DNA from: Sphingomicrobium flavum
Lineage (GTDB): Bacteria > Pseudomonadota > Alphaproteobacteria > Sphingomonadales > Sphingomonadaceae
DNA length: 64,000 nt
Reading direction: 5' to 3'
Assembly (NCBI RefSeq): GCF_024721605.1
Contig: NZ_CP102630.1
Location: forward strand, 186,001 to 250,000
Below are positions 25,875 through 33,171 of this stretch, piece after piece. The first letter of the stretch is position 1, and each line of letters starts with the position of its first letter. The position numbers and the translations under genes are program-made. A model generated the notes under the pieces. The model saw only the letters and a list, made by a program, of their open reading frames with translations. It was not told the DNA's origin and ran no database searches.

Positions 25875-26667
25875 TCTGGAACCCATCAAGGCCGTGCCCA
25901 AGGTGCGCGTCGCCCAGGCTGTTCGGATCGAACAGCCCCGGGCCCCGCGCCGCGAAGGTCCGCTTGCCCCGATCGGCGCCATCCTCAATGGTCCGATCTT
26001 CACCCGGGCCCGCGACATTATCGCCGCCAACGTCACCGAATTGCTCGACAAGGCGGAAGACCCGGCACGCATGATCCGCATGATCATTGCCGAGATGGAA
26101 GAAGTATTGGTCGAAGTGCGCGCCACCGCGGCTCGCTCGATCGCTGACCTTAAAGAAATGCGCCGCGCCAATGCCCGTCTGGAGACGCTCCAGCTGAGCT
26201 GGACCGAGCGTGCCGAGCTGGCGCTGGAGAAAGGCCGCGAGGATCTTGCCAAGCAGGCGCTGGTCGAAAAGAGCAAGGTCGGCGACATGATCGATGGCCT
26301 GCGCGAGGAAATGGTGCAGATCGAAACGGTGCTGAAAGGCTATGAGGCTGACATCGCCAAGCTGCAGGGCAAGCTTTCCGAAGCCCGCGCCCGGCAGAAT
26401 TCGATCGCGACGCGCATCGAAAGCGCCATGACCCGGGCCAAGGCACGCGAGATGATGTATGGCAGCCGCACCGAAGACGCCTTTTCGCGCTTCGAGATGC
26501 TGGAGCGCCGCGCCGACCTTGCCGAAGGTCATGCCGAAGCACTCGGCCTGGCCGGGCCCAAGAGCCTGGAAGACGAAATTGCCGAATTGAAAGCCGAAGA
26601 GCAGGTCGATGCGGAACTCGCCGCGATGAAGGCTGCGCTCAAGGCCCGGATCGAACAGAAGAATTAG
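25867..26667 (+). CDS. pspA: Phage shock protein A with N-terminal extension
   Basis: Peripheral inner-membrane stress protein of the PspA/IM30 family (ESCRT-III-like), which stabilises damaged membranes. Of 266 residues, those from about 43 onward align with the family: FTRARDIIAANVTELLDKAEDP, MIRMIIAEMEEVLVEVRA, then long coiled-coil helices ending in ELAAMKAALKARIEQ. Normal PspA starts MGIFSR at this point; here about 40 extra residues (MPDLEPIKAVPKVRVAQAV..., Pro- and Arg-rich) precede it and no closer ATG exists, only GTG at 25903. The amphipathic membrane-binding helix is thus altered. It overlaps the leader gene and is followed by pspC. Confidence 0.9.
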   Translation: MPDLEPIKAVPKVRVAQAVRIEQPRAPRREGPLAPIGAILNGPIFTRARDIIAANVTELLDKAEDPARMIRMIIAEMEEVLVEVRATAARSIADLKEMRRANARLETLQLSWTERAELALEKGREDLAKQALVEKSKVGDMIDGLREEMVQIETVLKGYEADIAKLQGKLSEARARQNSIATRIESAMTRAKAREMMYGSRTEDAFSRFEMLERRADLAEGHAEALGLAGPKSLEDEIAELKAEEQVDAELAAMKAALKARIEQKN

Positions 26668-26687
26668 GAAGGAAGGGACAAAAGGGG

Positions 26688-27077
26688 ATGTCCAAGAAGA
26701 ATTATCGCTACGCGCTGTCGAACGACAAGAAAGTTGCCGGGGTCTTTGCCCATCTGAGCGAACGCTCGGGGATCGATGCCACGCTGATGCGCATCGGCTT
26801 TGTCGCCAGCTTCCTGTTCGTCAGCTGGGAAGTCCTGCTGATCGCCTATCTTGCCATGGGGATTTACCTGACCGTCCAGCGCAAGAAAGAAGTCGATTAT
26901 GGCGCCAGCCGTTCATCGGATGAAATCGCCTATCGCCAGCCGCGCGGCTCGGTCAATGACCTGCGCACCAAGCTGGACGATACCGATCGCCGCCTGATGG
27001 CCATCGACCATCACCTTCACAATGCCGAGAGCGACGCCCTGGCGCGCGAAATCGAAGCGCTCAAGGAGGCCAAATGA
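26688..27077 (+). CDS. pspC: PspC-domain membrane protein
   Basis: A 129-residue inner-membrane sensor/partner of the phage-shock system. The PspC domain covers residues 5-65: YALSNDKKVAGVFAHLSER, then a membrane helix (IGFVASFLFVSWEVLLIAY). The C-terminal part is charged and helical, ending in a predicted coiled coil (LRTKLDDTDRRLMAIDHHL) that could contact PspA or the downstream PspB-like protein. A purine-rich GGAAGGGA lies upstream of ATG 26688, 20 bases after pspA. The stop overlaps the next gene. Confidence 0.88.
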   Translation: MSKKNYRYALSNDKKVAGVFAHLSERSGIDATLMRIGFVASFLFVSWEVLLIAYLAMGIYLTVQRKKEVDYGASRSSDEIAYRQPRGSVNDLRTKLDDTDRRLMAIDHHLHNAESDALAREIEALKEAK

Positions 27078-27313
27078 TGACCGACCCCATTTCCATCGCC
27101 CTCATTGGGACCAGCGTTCTCGCTTCTCTCGGGCTCGTCGCTTTCGCCGCCCTGAAGGCACTCGGCCAGTGGATCAGCTTTAAGCAGCAGGAACTTTCGC
27201 GCGTCGGCCATGCCGAACCGGAATATCCCCATGCCGGCGGGTTGATCGAAATGGCTGACCTGAAGGAACGCATCCGCAAGCTGGAAGCGATCGCGGCAGG
27301 CATCGACCTCTAA
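27074..27313 (+). CDS. PspB-like small membrane protein
   Basis: A 79-residue protein with one N-terminal membrane helix (ISIALIGTSVLASLGLVAF), a basic juxtamembrane segment and a C-terminal helix MADLKERIRKLEAIAAGI that resembles the RERIQALE end of PspB. PspB normally lies between pspA and pspC; here it comes last. AAGGAGG stands just upstream; both ATG 27074 and ATG 27077 fit, and the first overlaps the pspC stop. It presumably works with PspC in signalling membrane stress; the PspB assignment rests on layout and short similarity. Confidence 0.7.
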   Translation: MMTDPISIALIGTSVLASLGLVAFAALKALGQWISFKQQELSRVGHAEPEYPHAGGLIEMADLKERIRKLEAIAAGIDL

Positions 27314-27364
27314 CACCCACCCCATCCCCGGAACGGACGCACATCCCGCCGCGTCCGTCCCTAG

Positions 27365-27400
27365 CGGTCCGGCCTCCCCCGAAGCCGGGCCGTTTTTTTT
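27365..27400 (+). terminator. Rho-independent terminator of the psp operon
   Basis: CGGTCCGGC (27365-27373) pairs with GCCGGGCCG (27384-27392) with one G-U pair, followed at once by eight T residues. It is the best intrinsic terminator in the window and ends the psp transcript 50 bases after the last stop. Confidence 0.9.
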
Positions 27401-27444
27401 CTGTTGGCCGAGCCTTGAGGGCCGTTGATCGGCACTGGGCTTGT

Positions 27445-27460
27445 TATGATACAAAGTATC
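27445..27460 (+). promoter_or_regulatory. Operator-like palindrome over the TonB receptor promoter
   Basis: GATAC-AAA-GTATC (27448-27460) is a perfect palindrome overlapping a TATGAT -10-like box (27445-27450), about 55 bases before the receptor start. A metal-responsive repressor such as Zur would fit the putative metal cargo, but the site does not match a Zur or Fur box I can confirm. Confidence 0.35.
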
Positions 27461-27513
27461 CCCTAAATGACCTTTCGAGAGAGGCCCCCAGCCTTTTTTG
27501 GAGAGAAAAAGAC

Positions 27514-29610
27514 ATGATGAGTTTCTTGTTGGCGACCAGCGCGCTTGCTGGCGTCCAGGCGTCACAGCCCGCGCAGGAGCGCGCGCAGGAAGATGATGCC
27601 GAAGCCATCGTCATCACCGGCCATGTGATCGAAGGGCTTGACCTGCTCGCGGGCAGCTCGGTGATCGAAGGCGTGGACCTGCAGCAGAATCTGGAAGTCC
27701 AGGTTGGCGACATGCTGGCTTCGGTCCCCGGCGTTTCCGCCACCAGTTTCACGCCCGGCAGCTCGCGCCCCGTGCTGCGCGGCTTTTCGGGTGAGCGTGT
27801 CCGCGTCCTCAATGACGGGCTTGGCGCGATCGATGTTGCCAACACCTCGGCCGACCATGCCACCACTATCGACCCGCTGACCGCTGAGCGGATCGAGATC
27901 ATTCGCGGGCCTGCCTCGCTGATCTTCGGCAGCCAGGCGATTGGCGGCGCGGTCAATGTGGTTGACCGCCGTATCCCGCGCGTCATTCCCGACGATGCCT
28001 TCCATGTCGACGGACTGGCCCAATATTCCAGCGCCAATGACGGCGTTTCGCTGGGCGGGGCTGTGGATGTGAAGCTGGGCAGCGGTTTCGTGCTCCATGC
28101 CGATGCCAGCTGGCTCGACACCGATGATCTTGAAACCGGCGGCTATATCCTCTCGCCCTCGCTGCGCGCCGAGGTGCTGGAAGAGGCAGCCGAGGAATTT
28201 GAAGAAGGCGAGTTTGAGGAAGCCGAAGAGCTGGAAGAACTGGCCGCCCAGCGTGGCACCTTGTTCAACAGCGCGGTCGAACAATGGTCGGGTGCGATTG
28301 GTCTGTCCTATATCGGCGACCGCTTCCAGATTGGCGGCAGCTATTCCATTTTCGACACCTTCTACGGCGTGCCGCTGCGCCCGGGCGCCGGCCATCATCA
28401 TGGCGAGGAAGAAGGTGAGGAAGAGGAAGGCGAGGAAGAAGCCGAAATCATCTCGATCGACCTTCGCCAGGAGCGCTTCGACGGTCGCGCCAGGCTGGAA
28501 CTGGACGGCTTTTTCGAAAGCGCCACGCTGCGCTTCGCCACCGCCGATTATGAGCATGTCGAGCTGGAAGGTGACGAAGTCGGCACCCGCTTCCTGTCTG
28601 ACGGCGTGGAAGGTCGGCTGGAATTGAAGCAGCGCGATGCCAATGGCTGGCATGGTGCCTTTGGCGCGCAATATTATGGCCGCGATTTCGATGCCATTGG
28701 CGCGGAAGCCTTCGTGCCGGCCAACAGCACCGACCAGTGGGGCTTTTTCGTGGTTCAGGAATATCAGCCCAACCGCCTCGGGATCGAAGGCGCGGCGCGC
28801 ATCGAATTTACCGATGTGGAAAGCGATGTGCTGGGCATCTCGCGGGATTTCACCGCCTTCAGCGCGGCACTCGGTGCCAATTATGAGCTGAGCGAAACGC
28901 TGCGCGGCGGCATCAACGTCTCGCGCGCCGAACGTGCGCCGTCGGCTGAAGAGCTTTTCTCCGATGGCCCGCATATCGCGACCCAGGCCTTCGAAGTCGG
29001 CGATCCCGACCTCGACATTGAATCGAGCTGGGGTGGGGAGATCTTCCTGCGCCATGAGGGCGAACGCTTTGCCGCTTCGGCAACGCTCTGGGCCAACTGG
29101 TTCGACAATTTCATCTACGAGCTGGAAACCGGCGAGGAAGAGGATGAATTGCCGGTATTCCAATATCGCCAGCAGGATGCCGATTATTGGGGCGTCGAGC
29201 TGGAAGCGAGCGCGCTCGTCTATGACGGTGCCGATCTCAACATTCGTGCCAATGTGCTGGCCGACTATGTTCGCGCCACCCTGGATGACGGGACGCCGGT
29301 TCCTCGCATCCCGCCGCTTCGCTTTGGCGCCGGGATCGATGTCGATGCCGGCCGGTGGTTCGGCGGCGTGGATGTGGAATGGGTCGATGACCAGGATCGC
29401 ACCGCGCCCTTCGAGACCGCGACCGATGGCCACACGCTGGTGAACGCTGCGCTCGGCTGGAAGCCATTTGGCGACGATAATGAAACCACGGTCCTTTTGT
29501 CGGCGAACAATATCTTCGATGTGGATGCGCGGCGTCATGCCAGCTTCACCAAGGATTTTGTGCCGCTGGCGGGCCGCGACATTCGCGTCTCGGCGCGCTT
29601 CAGCTTTTGA
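27514..29610 (+). CDS. TonB-dependent outer-membrane receptor, ZnuD-like, with metal-binding loops
   Basis: Outer-membrane active transporter of 698 residues: signal peptide ending VQA, TonB box near AIVITG, plug domain (VQVGDMLASVPGV, LRGFSGERVRVLNDG, IEIIRGPASLIFGS, IGGAVNVVD) and a 22-strand barrel ending in Phe (VSARFSF). Two long loops are unusual: a Glu-rich one at about residues 223-243 and GAGHHHGEEEGEEEEGEE at about 290-308, with histidines and acidic residues suited to metal ions. Such loops occur in ZnuD-type zinc receptors, so zinc or a related metal is the likely cargo. ATG 27514 follows GGAGAG; the second ATG at 27517 is also possible. Confidence 0.87.
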   Translation: MMSFLLATSALAGVQASQPAQERAQEDDAEAIVITGHVIEGLDLLAGSSVIEGVDLQQNLEVQVGDMLASVPGVSATSFTPGSSRPVLRGFSGERVRVLNDGLGAIDVANTSADHATTIDPLTAERIEIIRGPASLIFGSQAIGGAVNVVDRRIPRVIPDDAFHVDGLAQYSSANDGVSLGGAVDVKLGSGFVLHADASWLDTDDLETGGYILSPSLRAEVLEEAAEEFEEGEFEEAEELEELAAQRGTLFNSAVEQWSGAIGLSYIGDRFQIGGSYSIFDTFYGVPLRPGAGHHHGEEEGEEEEGEEEAEIISIDLRQERFDGRARLELDGFFESATLRFATADYEHVELEGDEVGTRFLSDGVEGRLELKQRDANGWHGAFGAQYYGRDFDAIGAEAFVPANSTDQWGFFVVQEYQPNRLGIEGAARIEFTDVESDVLGISRDFTAFSAALGANYELSETLRGGINVSRAERAPSAEELFSDGPHIATQAFEVGDPDLDIESSWGGEIFLRHEGERFAASATLWANWFDNFIYELETGEEEDELPVFQYRQQDADYWGVELEASALVYDGADLNIRANVLADYVRATLDDGTPVPRIPPLRFGAGIDVDAGRWFGGVDVEWVDDQDRTAPFETATDGHTLVNAALGWKPFGDDNETTVLLSANNIFDVDARRHASFTKDFVPLAGRDIRVSARFSF

Positions 29611-29619
29611 CCTAGGCGC

Positions 29620-29649
29620 GGGGGCGCAAGGCGACTAGCCTTCGCCCCC
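29620..29649 (+). other. Hairpin abutting the threonine synthase start codon
   Basis: GGGGGCG(C)AAGGC (29620-29632) pairs with GCCTTCGCCCCC (29638-29649), twelve base pairs with one bulged C and loop GACTA. It ends one base before the ATG and there is no T-run. It may stop the receptor transcript or mask translation of the next gene. Confidence 0.5.
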
Positions 29650-30852
29650 ATGTTCATGACCCACCTGGAATGTTCGCTGACCGGCGAGCATTATGATTGC
29701 GACCGGCTGCAGAATCTGTCTGCGGCCGGTCGTCCTTTATTGGCCCGCTATGACATGGATGCCGTGCGCGAAGCGCTCAGCCGCGACGTGCTGGCGGCGC
29801 GTGCACCCGGCATGTGGAAATGGCGCGAGTTGCTGCCGCTGGCCGAGGGGCAGGAGCCGGTCAGCCTGGGCGAGATCGAAACGCCGCTGATCGACCTGCC
29901 GGTGACCGGCGCTAAGGCGGGGGCGCCGCCGCCGATCGTCAAGGATGAAGGCCGCCTGCCGACGGGCAGCTTCAAGGCGCGCGGCCTTGCCATGGCGGTG
30001 TCGATGGCCCGGCAGTTCGGGGTCGAGCGGATCGCCATGCCGACCAACGGCAATGCGGGGGCGGCGCTGGCGGCCTATGCGGCGCGCGCGGGGATGCGCT
30101 CGCTCGTCATCTGCCCCGAGGAGACGCCCCAGACCAACATCCGAGAGGCCGCGGCCAACGGCGCCGAAGTCGTCATTGCCGATGGCCAGATCGATGAATG
30201 CGGGCGCATTTCGGTGGAGGGCGCCAAGGCTGGCAAATGGTTCGACTGTTCCACGCTGAAGGAGCCCTACCGGCTCGAGGGCAAAAAGGTGATGGGGCTG
30301 GAACTGGCCGAGCAGTTGGGCTGGGAATTGCCCGATGCCATCTTCTATCCCACCGGCGGCGGCACCGGCCTCATCGGCATGTGGAAGGGCTTTGACGAGC
30401 TGGAAGCGATCGGGCTGATCGGCTCGGAGCGCCCCAAGATGTTCGCGGTGCAGGCCGAAGGCTGCGCGCCGATGGTCAGGGCGTTCGAAGCGGGGGAAGA
30501 CTTCGCGACGCGCTGGGACAATCCGGCCACCATGGCGACGGGCATCCGCGTGCCGATGGCGTGCGGCGATTTCCTGATCCTGCGGGCGCTGCGCGAAAGC
30601 GGCGGCGCGGCAATATCGGTGAGCGAGGACGCCATTGCGACGGCCTTGAGTGATGTCGGGCGCGATGACGGCCTGCTGCTCTGCCCCGAAGGCGCCGCAG
30701 TGATCGCGGCGTGGCGCAAGGCCATGGACAAGGGGCTGGTCGGCAAGGATGCGCGCTGCGTGCTGTTCAACTGCGCCGCGGGAAACAAATATCCGCTGCC
30801 AGAGGCAGGCAGGCACATGAAGCTGTCGCAAATCGAGATCGACAATCTGTGA
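29650..30852 (+). CDS. thrC: Threonine synthase
   Basis: Pyridoxal-phosphate enzyme converting O-phosphohomoserine to threonine. The 400 residues resemble the plant/archaeal-type threonine synthases (fold type II): N-terminal ECSLTGEHYD, the cofactor lysine in GSFKARG, PTNGNAGAAL, the phosphate-binding glycine loop PTGGGTGLIG, and GIRVPMACGDF. Other fold-II enzymes such as cysteate synthase are less likely. The start is uncertain: ATG 29650 and ATG 29656 are in frame and neither has a ribosome-binding site; a hairpin ends right before the first. Convergent with tRNA-Thr downstream. Confidence 0.85.
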   Translation: MFMTHLECSLTGEHYDCDRLQNLSAAGRPLLARYDMDAVREALSRDVLAARAPGMWKWRELLPLAEGQEPVSLGEIETPLIDLPVTGAKAGAPPPIVKDEGRLPTGSFKARGLAMAVSMARQFGVERIAMPTNGNAGAALAAYAARAGMRSLVICPEETPQTNIREAAANGAEVVIADGQIDECGRISVEGAKAGKWFDCSTLKEPYRLEGKKVMGLELAEQLGWELPDAIFYPTGGGTGLIGMWKGFDELEAIGLIGSERPKMFAVQAEGCAPMVRAFEAGEDFATRWDNPATMATGIRVPMACGDFLILRALRESGGAAISVSEDAIATALSDVGRDDGLLLCPEGAAVIAAWRKAMDKGLVGKDARCVLFNCAAGNKYPLPEAGRHMKLSQIEIDNL

Positions 30853-30869
30853 CGCTGTCGTGGCGGCGG

Positions 30870-30942
30870 TGCCGGATGCAGGAGTCGAACCCGCGACCTT
30901 CGGTTTACAAAACCGCTGCTCTACCAGCTGAGCTAATCCGGC
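30870..30942 (-). tRNA. tRNA-Thr (anticodon TGT)
   Basis: Read on the minus strand from 30942 the sequence folds into a full cloverleaf: acceptor GCCGGAT/ATCCGGC, D-arm GCTC-AGCTGGTA-GAGC, anticodon loop TTTGTAA (anticodon TGT, Thr ACA codons), T-arm GCGGG-TTCGACT-CCTGC, discriminator A. The 3' CCA is not encoded. The pair 27-43 is a G-A mismatch; all other stem pairs hold. Confidence 0.96.
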
Positions 30943-30964
30943 GAACCGCGAGCGCCCCTTAATC

Positions 30965-31822
30965 CTAAAGAACGCCGAAGGTCCAGCCTTCTGTGCGCGC
31001 AATTTGGGGCGTGAGGGCGGGGGGCGCGAAGGCTTCAGGCCGCTCCAGCATCTTGCGCATGCCCGCCGCCGTGATGAGCGCGTCGGTTTCATGATCGCTG
31101 GGATCATGGCCCAGCGCGGCGGGCGGGCTGCCCAACCGGGCGAGCGCTTCATCCAGCTCAGCGCCGCTGCGCAGCTTGCGCCCGCTCCCGCCCGACATTC
31201 GCAAATAGAGGCGGCCATAAATCTCCACCACGGCGCTTTGTCCCGGGATGATTGGGTCGAACGGCCAGATCGCGACCTGATCGGCAATATGATGAAGCAG
31301 CCGCATGCCCGCGAAGCTGGCCTTGGCGACCTGCGCCGCGCCAATGGCGTCATAAACGGTTGCCGCCTTGCCGCCGCCCTGGGCATTCAGCCGCTGCTCC
31401 ACCGCGCGAAAATGCATGAAGCGGGCTTTCTCGCCATCGGCCTTGCCGAAATAGAAATGGCGGCGGTGATGGCGTTCGAGGAAGCTGGCAGCGCCCAGAT
31501 CTTCATCCCCGCTGATGCGGTCGACATAGGCCCAGAAGGGCCTGGCCTCGCCCGGCACGTCATCGCCTGGCAGGTAGCTTCCTCGCTCGGCCAGCGGCGG
31601 CGCGAAGCTGAAATCGAAGCCGAACAGGGTCGGCTCCAATGCTGCGCGCTCTCGCAGCCAGTCCAATACCTCGCGGCGTGACCAGACATGGCCCTGACGC
31701 ACGAGGCGCGGCGGATCGCTCCCCCGCGCCTCGGCAATGGCGATGCCCTTGTGGCGGCTGCCCTTCGCCCCCGACCAGTCGATCGCGACGGTGGCGGCGA
31801 AGGGCGAAGGCTTGGCCGTCAC
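30965..31822 (-). CDS. DUF429-like RNase H-fold protein
   Basis: A 285-residue cytoplasmic protein of unknown function. Three acidic positions typical of an RNase H-like fold are visible: AIDWSGAKG near the start (Asp at about 14), LFGFDFSFAPP (about 67-77), and HETDALITAAGM (about 243-254). This pattern fits DUF429, a predicted nuclease family, though activity is unproven. The start is GTG at 31822, overlapping the upstream channel gene's stop as GTGA, so the two are coupled. It ends 22 bases from tRNA-Thr, which is on the same strand. Confidence 0.7.
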   Translation of the reverse strand: MTAKPSPFAATVAIDWSGAKGSRHKGIAIAEARGSDPPRLVRQGHVWSRREVLDWLRERAALEPTLFGFDFSFAPPLAERGSYLPGDDVPGEARPFWAYVDRISGDEDLGAASFLERHHRRHFYFGKADGEKARFMHFRAVEQRLNAQGGGKAATVYDAIGAAQVAKASFAGMRLLHHIADQVAIWPFDPIIPGQSAVVEIYGRLYLRMSGGSGRKLRSGAELDEALARLGSPPAALGHDPSDHETDALITAAGMRKMLERPEAFAPPALTPQIARTEGWTFGVL

Positions 31823-33126
31823 ACCAGCGGTGGCTGGCCGTCATCCTCCGGCGCGACCTTCTTCAGCCGCTTGGGCGGGGTCGGGCGCATCGGGGGCATG
31901 TCGTTGTTGGCGCGGAACTCCTCGAGCATGCGTGCCGCGACATCGCGTCCGCCAAGCCCGAAGGCCAACGCGGCGGCGACGGCAGCCGAGCCCAGGATCA
32001 GGCCGAAAGCCAGCATTACGATCTGGTCCGCCAGCCCCATGAAGGTGAGGCCGATGGCGGTAAACAGCACGATGATGGCATATTTGACGATCGTATCGGC
32101 AAAGCTGCCTTCGCCGGTGCTGTCGCCCACAATGTTGGAAAGGATGCGGGCCAGGAACAGGCCGGCGACGATGATGACCGTGCCGAAAATGACCTTGCCG
32201 CCAAGCTCGGTGATCTGCAGCAGCATGATCGCCACCATATCCCCGCCAAGCCAGGCCGCGGCCTGCATCAGCCCGGCCACCAGCAGGGCGATGAAGGCGA
32301 TGCCGCCGACAATGCGAGAAGGTTGGGCTGTGGCTGGCATCACGCCGAGCGCGTGGATGAAACGATCAAAGCCAAGGCTCGGCAGCACTGCTTCGATCAG
32401 GCTCTTCGCCCATTTGGCCAGCACGAAGAAGATGGCCAGGAGGAGCAACGCGCCGATGACTACAGGAATGGCGCTCGCGATCACTTCCAGCATCCGCGTC
32501 GCGGGATCGGAGATGGCGGTGATCTTCAACGCCTGCAGCGCTGCGATCGAGGCGAAGATGATGATCAGCGCCGAAATGGTGAGGCCGACCGCGTGGGCTA
32601 TGGAGCTACGCGCAGGCGCGGCGCCTTCACCGGCATTGCCGTCGCTATCAACTGCCACGGGGGCTTCGCCGATATTGAGACCAGCACGTCCCGCCAGTTT
32701 TTCGATGTTGAGGGCGCCCAGCGCCGCTTCGACCACATGGCGCACGATCCGCGCCAAGATCAGGCCGGCAAAGAAGATGACGACTGCGCCCAGCAAATTG
32801 GGCAGGAAGGAGAAGACCTCATTGGTCAGCCGTTCGAGCGGTTGCAGCGAATCCTGCAGGCCGAGCTGGTTCAAGGCCATGATGAGGCCGACCAGCCAGA
32901 CCAGCCAATAGGCCAGCCGTCCCAGCTCGCGCCCGACACTGTCGCCGCCGGCATCGGGATCGCGTTTCAGCACCGGGATCTTCTCGATCAGACGCTTCAT
33001 TGCCCACTGCACCGCCTTGGCGACGAAATGGGTAGCGATCAGGATGATGATGGCGAACAGGACCTTGGGGCCCCATTGCGACAGTTGATCCAGCCAATAT
33101 GCGGCCGGCGTGTTCTCACTATACAT
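31819..33126 (-). CDS. Mechanosensitive-channel-related membrane protein with TM-helix repeats
   Basis: A 435-residue inner-membrane protein with about ten hydrophobic segments. Several have the conserved glycine-rich helix repeat seen in CmpX-like proteins of the MscS superfamily (FLPNLLGAVVIFFAGLILA, LGGKVIFGTVIIVAGLFLA, and the last AFGLGGRDVAARML). It lacks the beta domain of classical MscS. Probably a low-conductance or regulatory channel. The C-terminal tail is Pro/Lys-rich. ATG 33126; a 14-base palindrome lies 23 bases upstream. It is coupled to the DUF429-like gene. Confidence 0.82.
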   Translation of the reverse strand: MYSENTPAAYWLDQLSQWGPKVLFAIIILIATHFVAKAVQWAMKRLIEKIPVLKRDPDAGGDSVGRELGRLAYWLVWLVGLIMALNQLGLQDSLQPLERLTNEVFSFLPNLLGAVVIFFAGLILARIVRHVVEAALGALNIEKLAGRAGLNIGEAPVAVDSDGNAGEGAAPARSSIAHAVGLTISALIIIFASIAALQALKITAISDPATRMLEVIASAIPVVIGALLLLAIFFVLAKWAKSLIEAVLPSLGFDRFIHALGVMPATAQPSRIVGGIAFIALLVAGLMQAAAWLGGDMVAIMLLQITELGGKVIFGTVIIVAGLFLARILSNIVGDSTGEGSFADTIVKYAIIVLFTAIGLTFMGLADQIVMLAFGLILGSAAVAAALAFGLGGRDVAARMLEEFRANNDMPPMRPTPPKRLKKVAPEDDGQPPLV

Positions 33127-33148
33127 GGATCGAACCCCCTTTGTTCAT

Positions 33149-33162
33149 TGATGCGCGCATCA
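33149..33162. repeat. Perfect palindrome TGATGCGCGCATCA
   Basis: A 14-base perfect palindrome in the 45-base gap between the RarA stop and the channel start. It could be an operator for the channel gene or a small hairpin in the RarA 3' region; nothing else supports either. Confidence 0.35.
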
Positions 33163-33171
33163 TAAAGGTTT

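Noticed and set aside
27562-29538. 658-codon minus-strand open frame opposite the TonB receptor
   Set aside because: Antisense shadow of a gene with full plug and barrel motifs.
29650-30942. Functional link between threonine synthase and the adjacent tRNA-Thr
   Set aside because: The genes are convergent, so no shared leader or T-box-like arrangement is possible; adjacency is probably chance.
31639-33165. Plus-strand open frames across the channel and DUF429-like genes
   Set aside because: Asp/Gln/Gly- or Ser/Arg-rich translations without family resemblance, fully inside supported genes.
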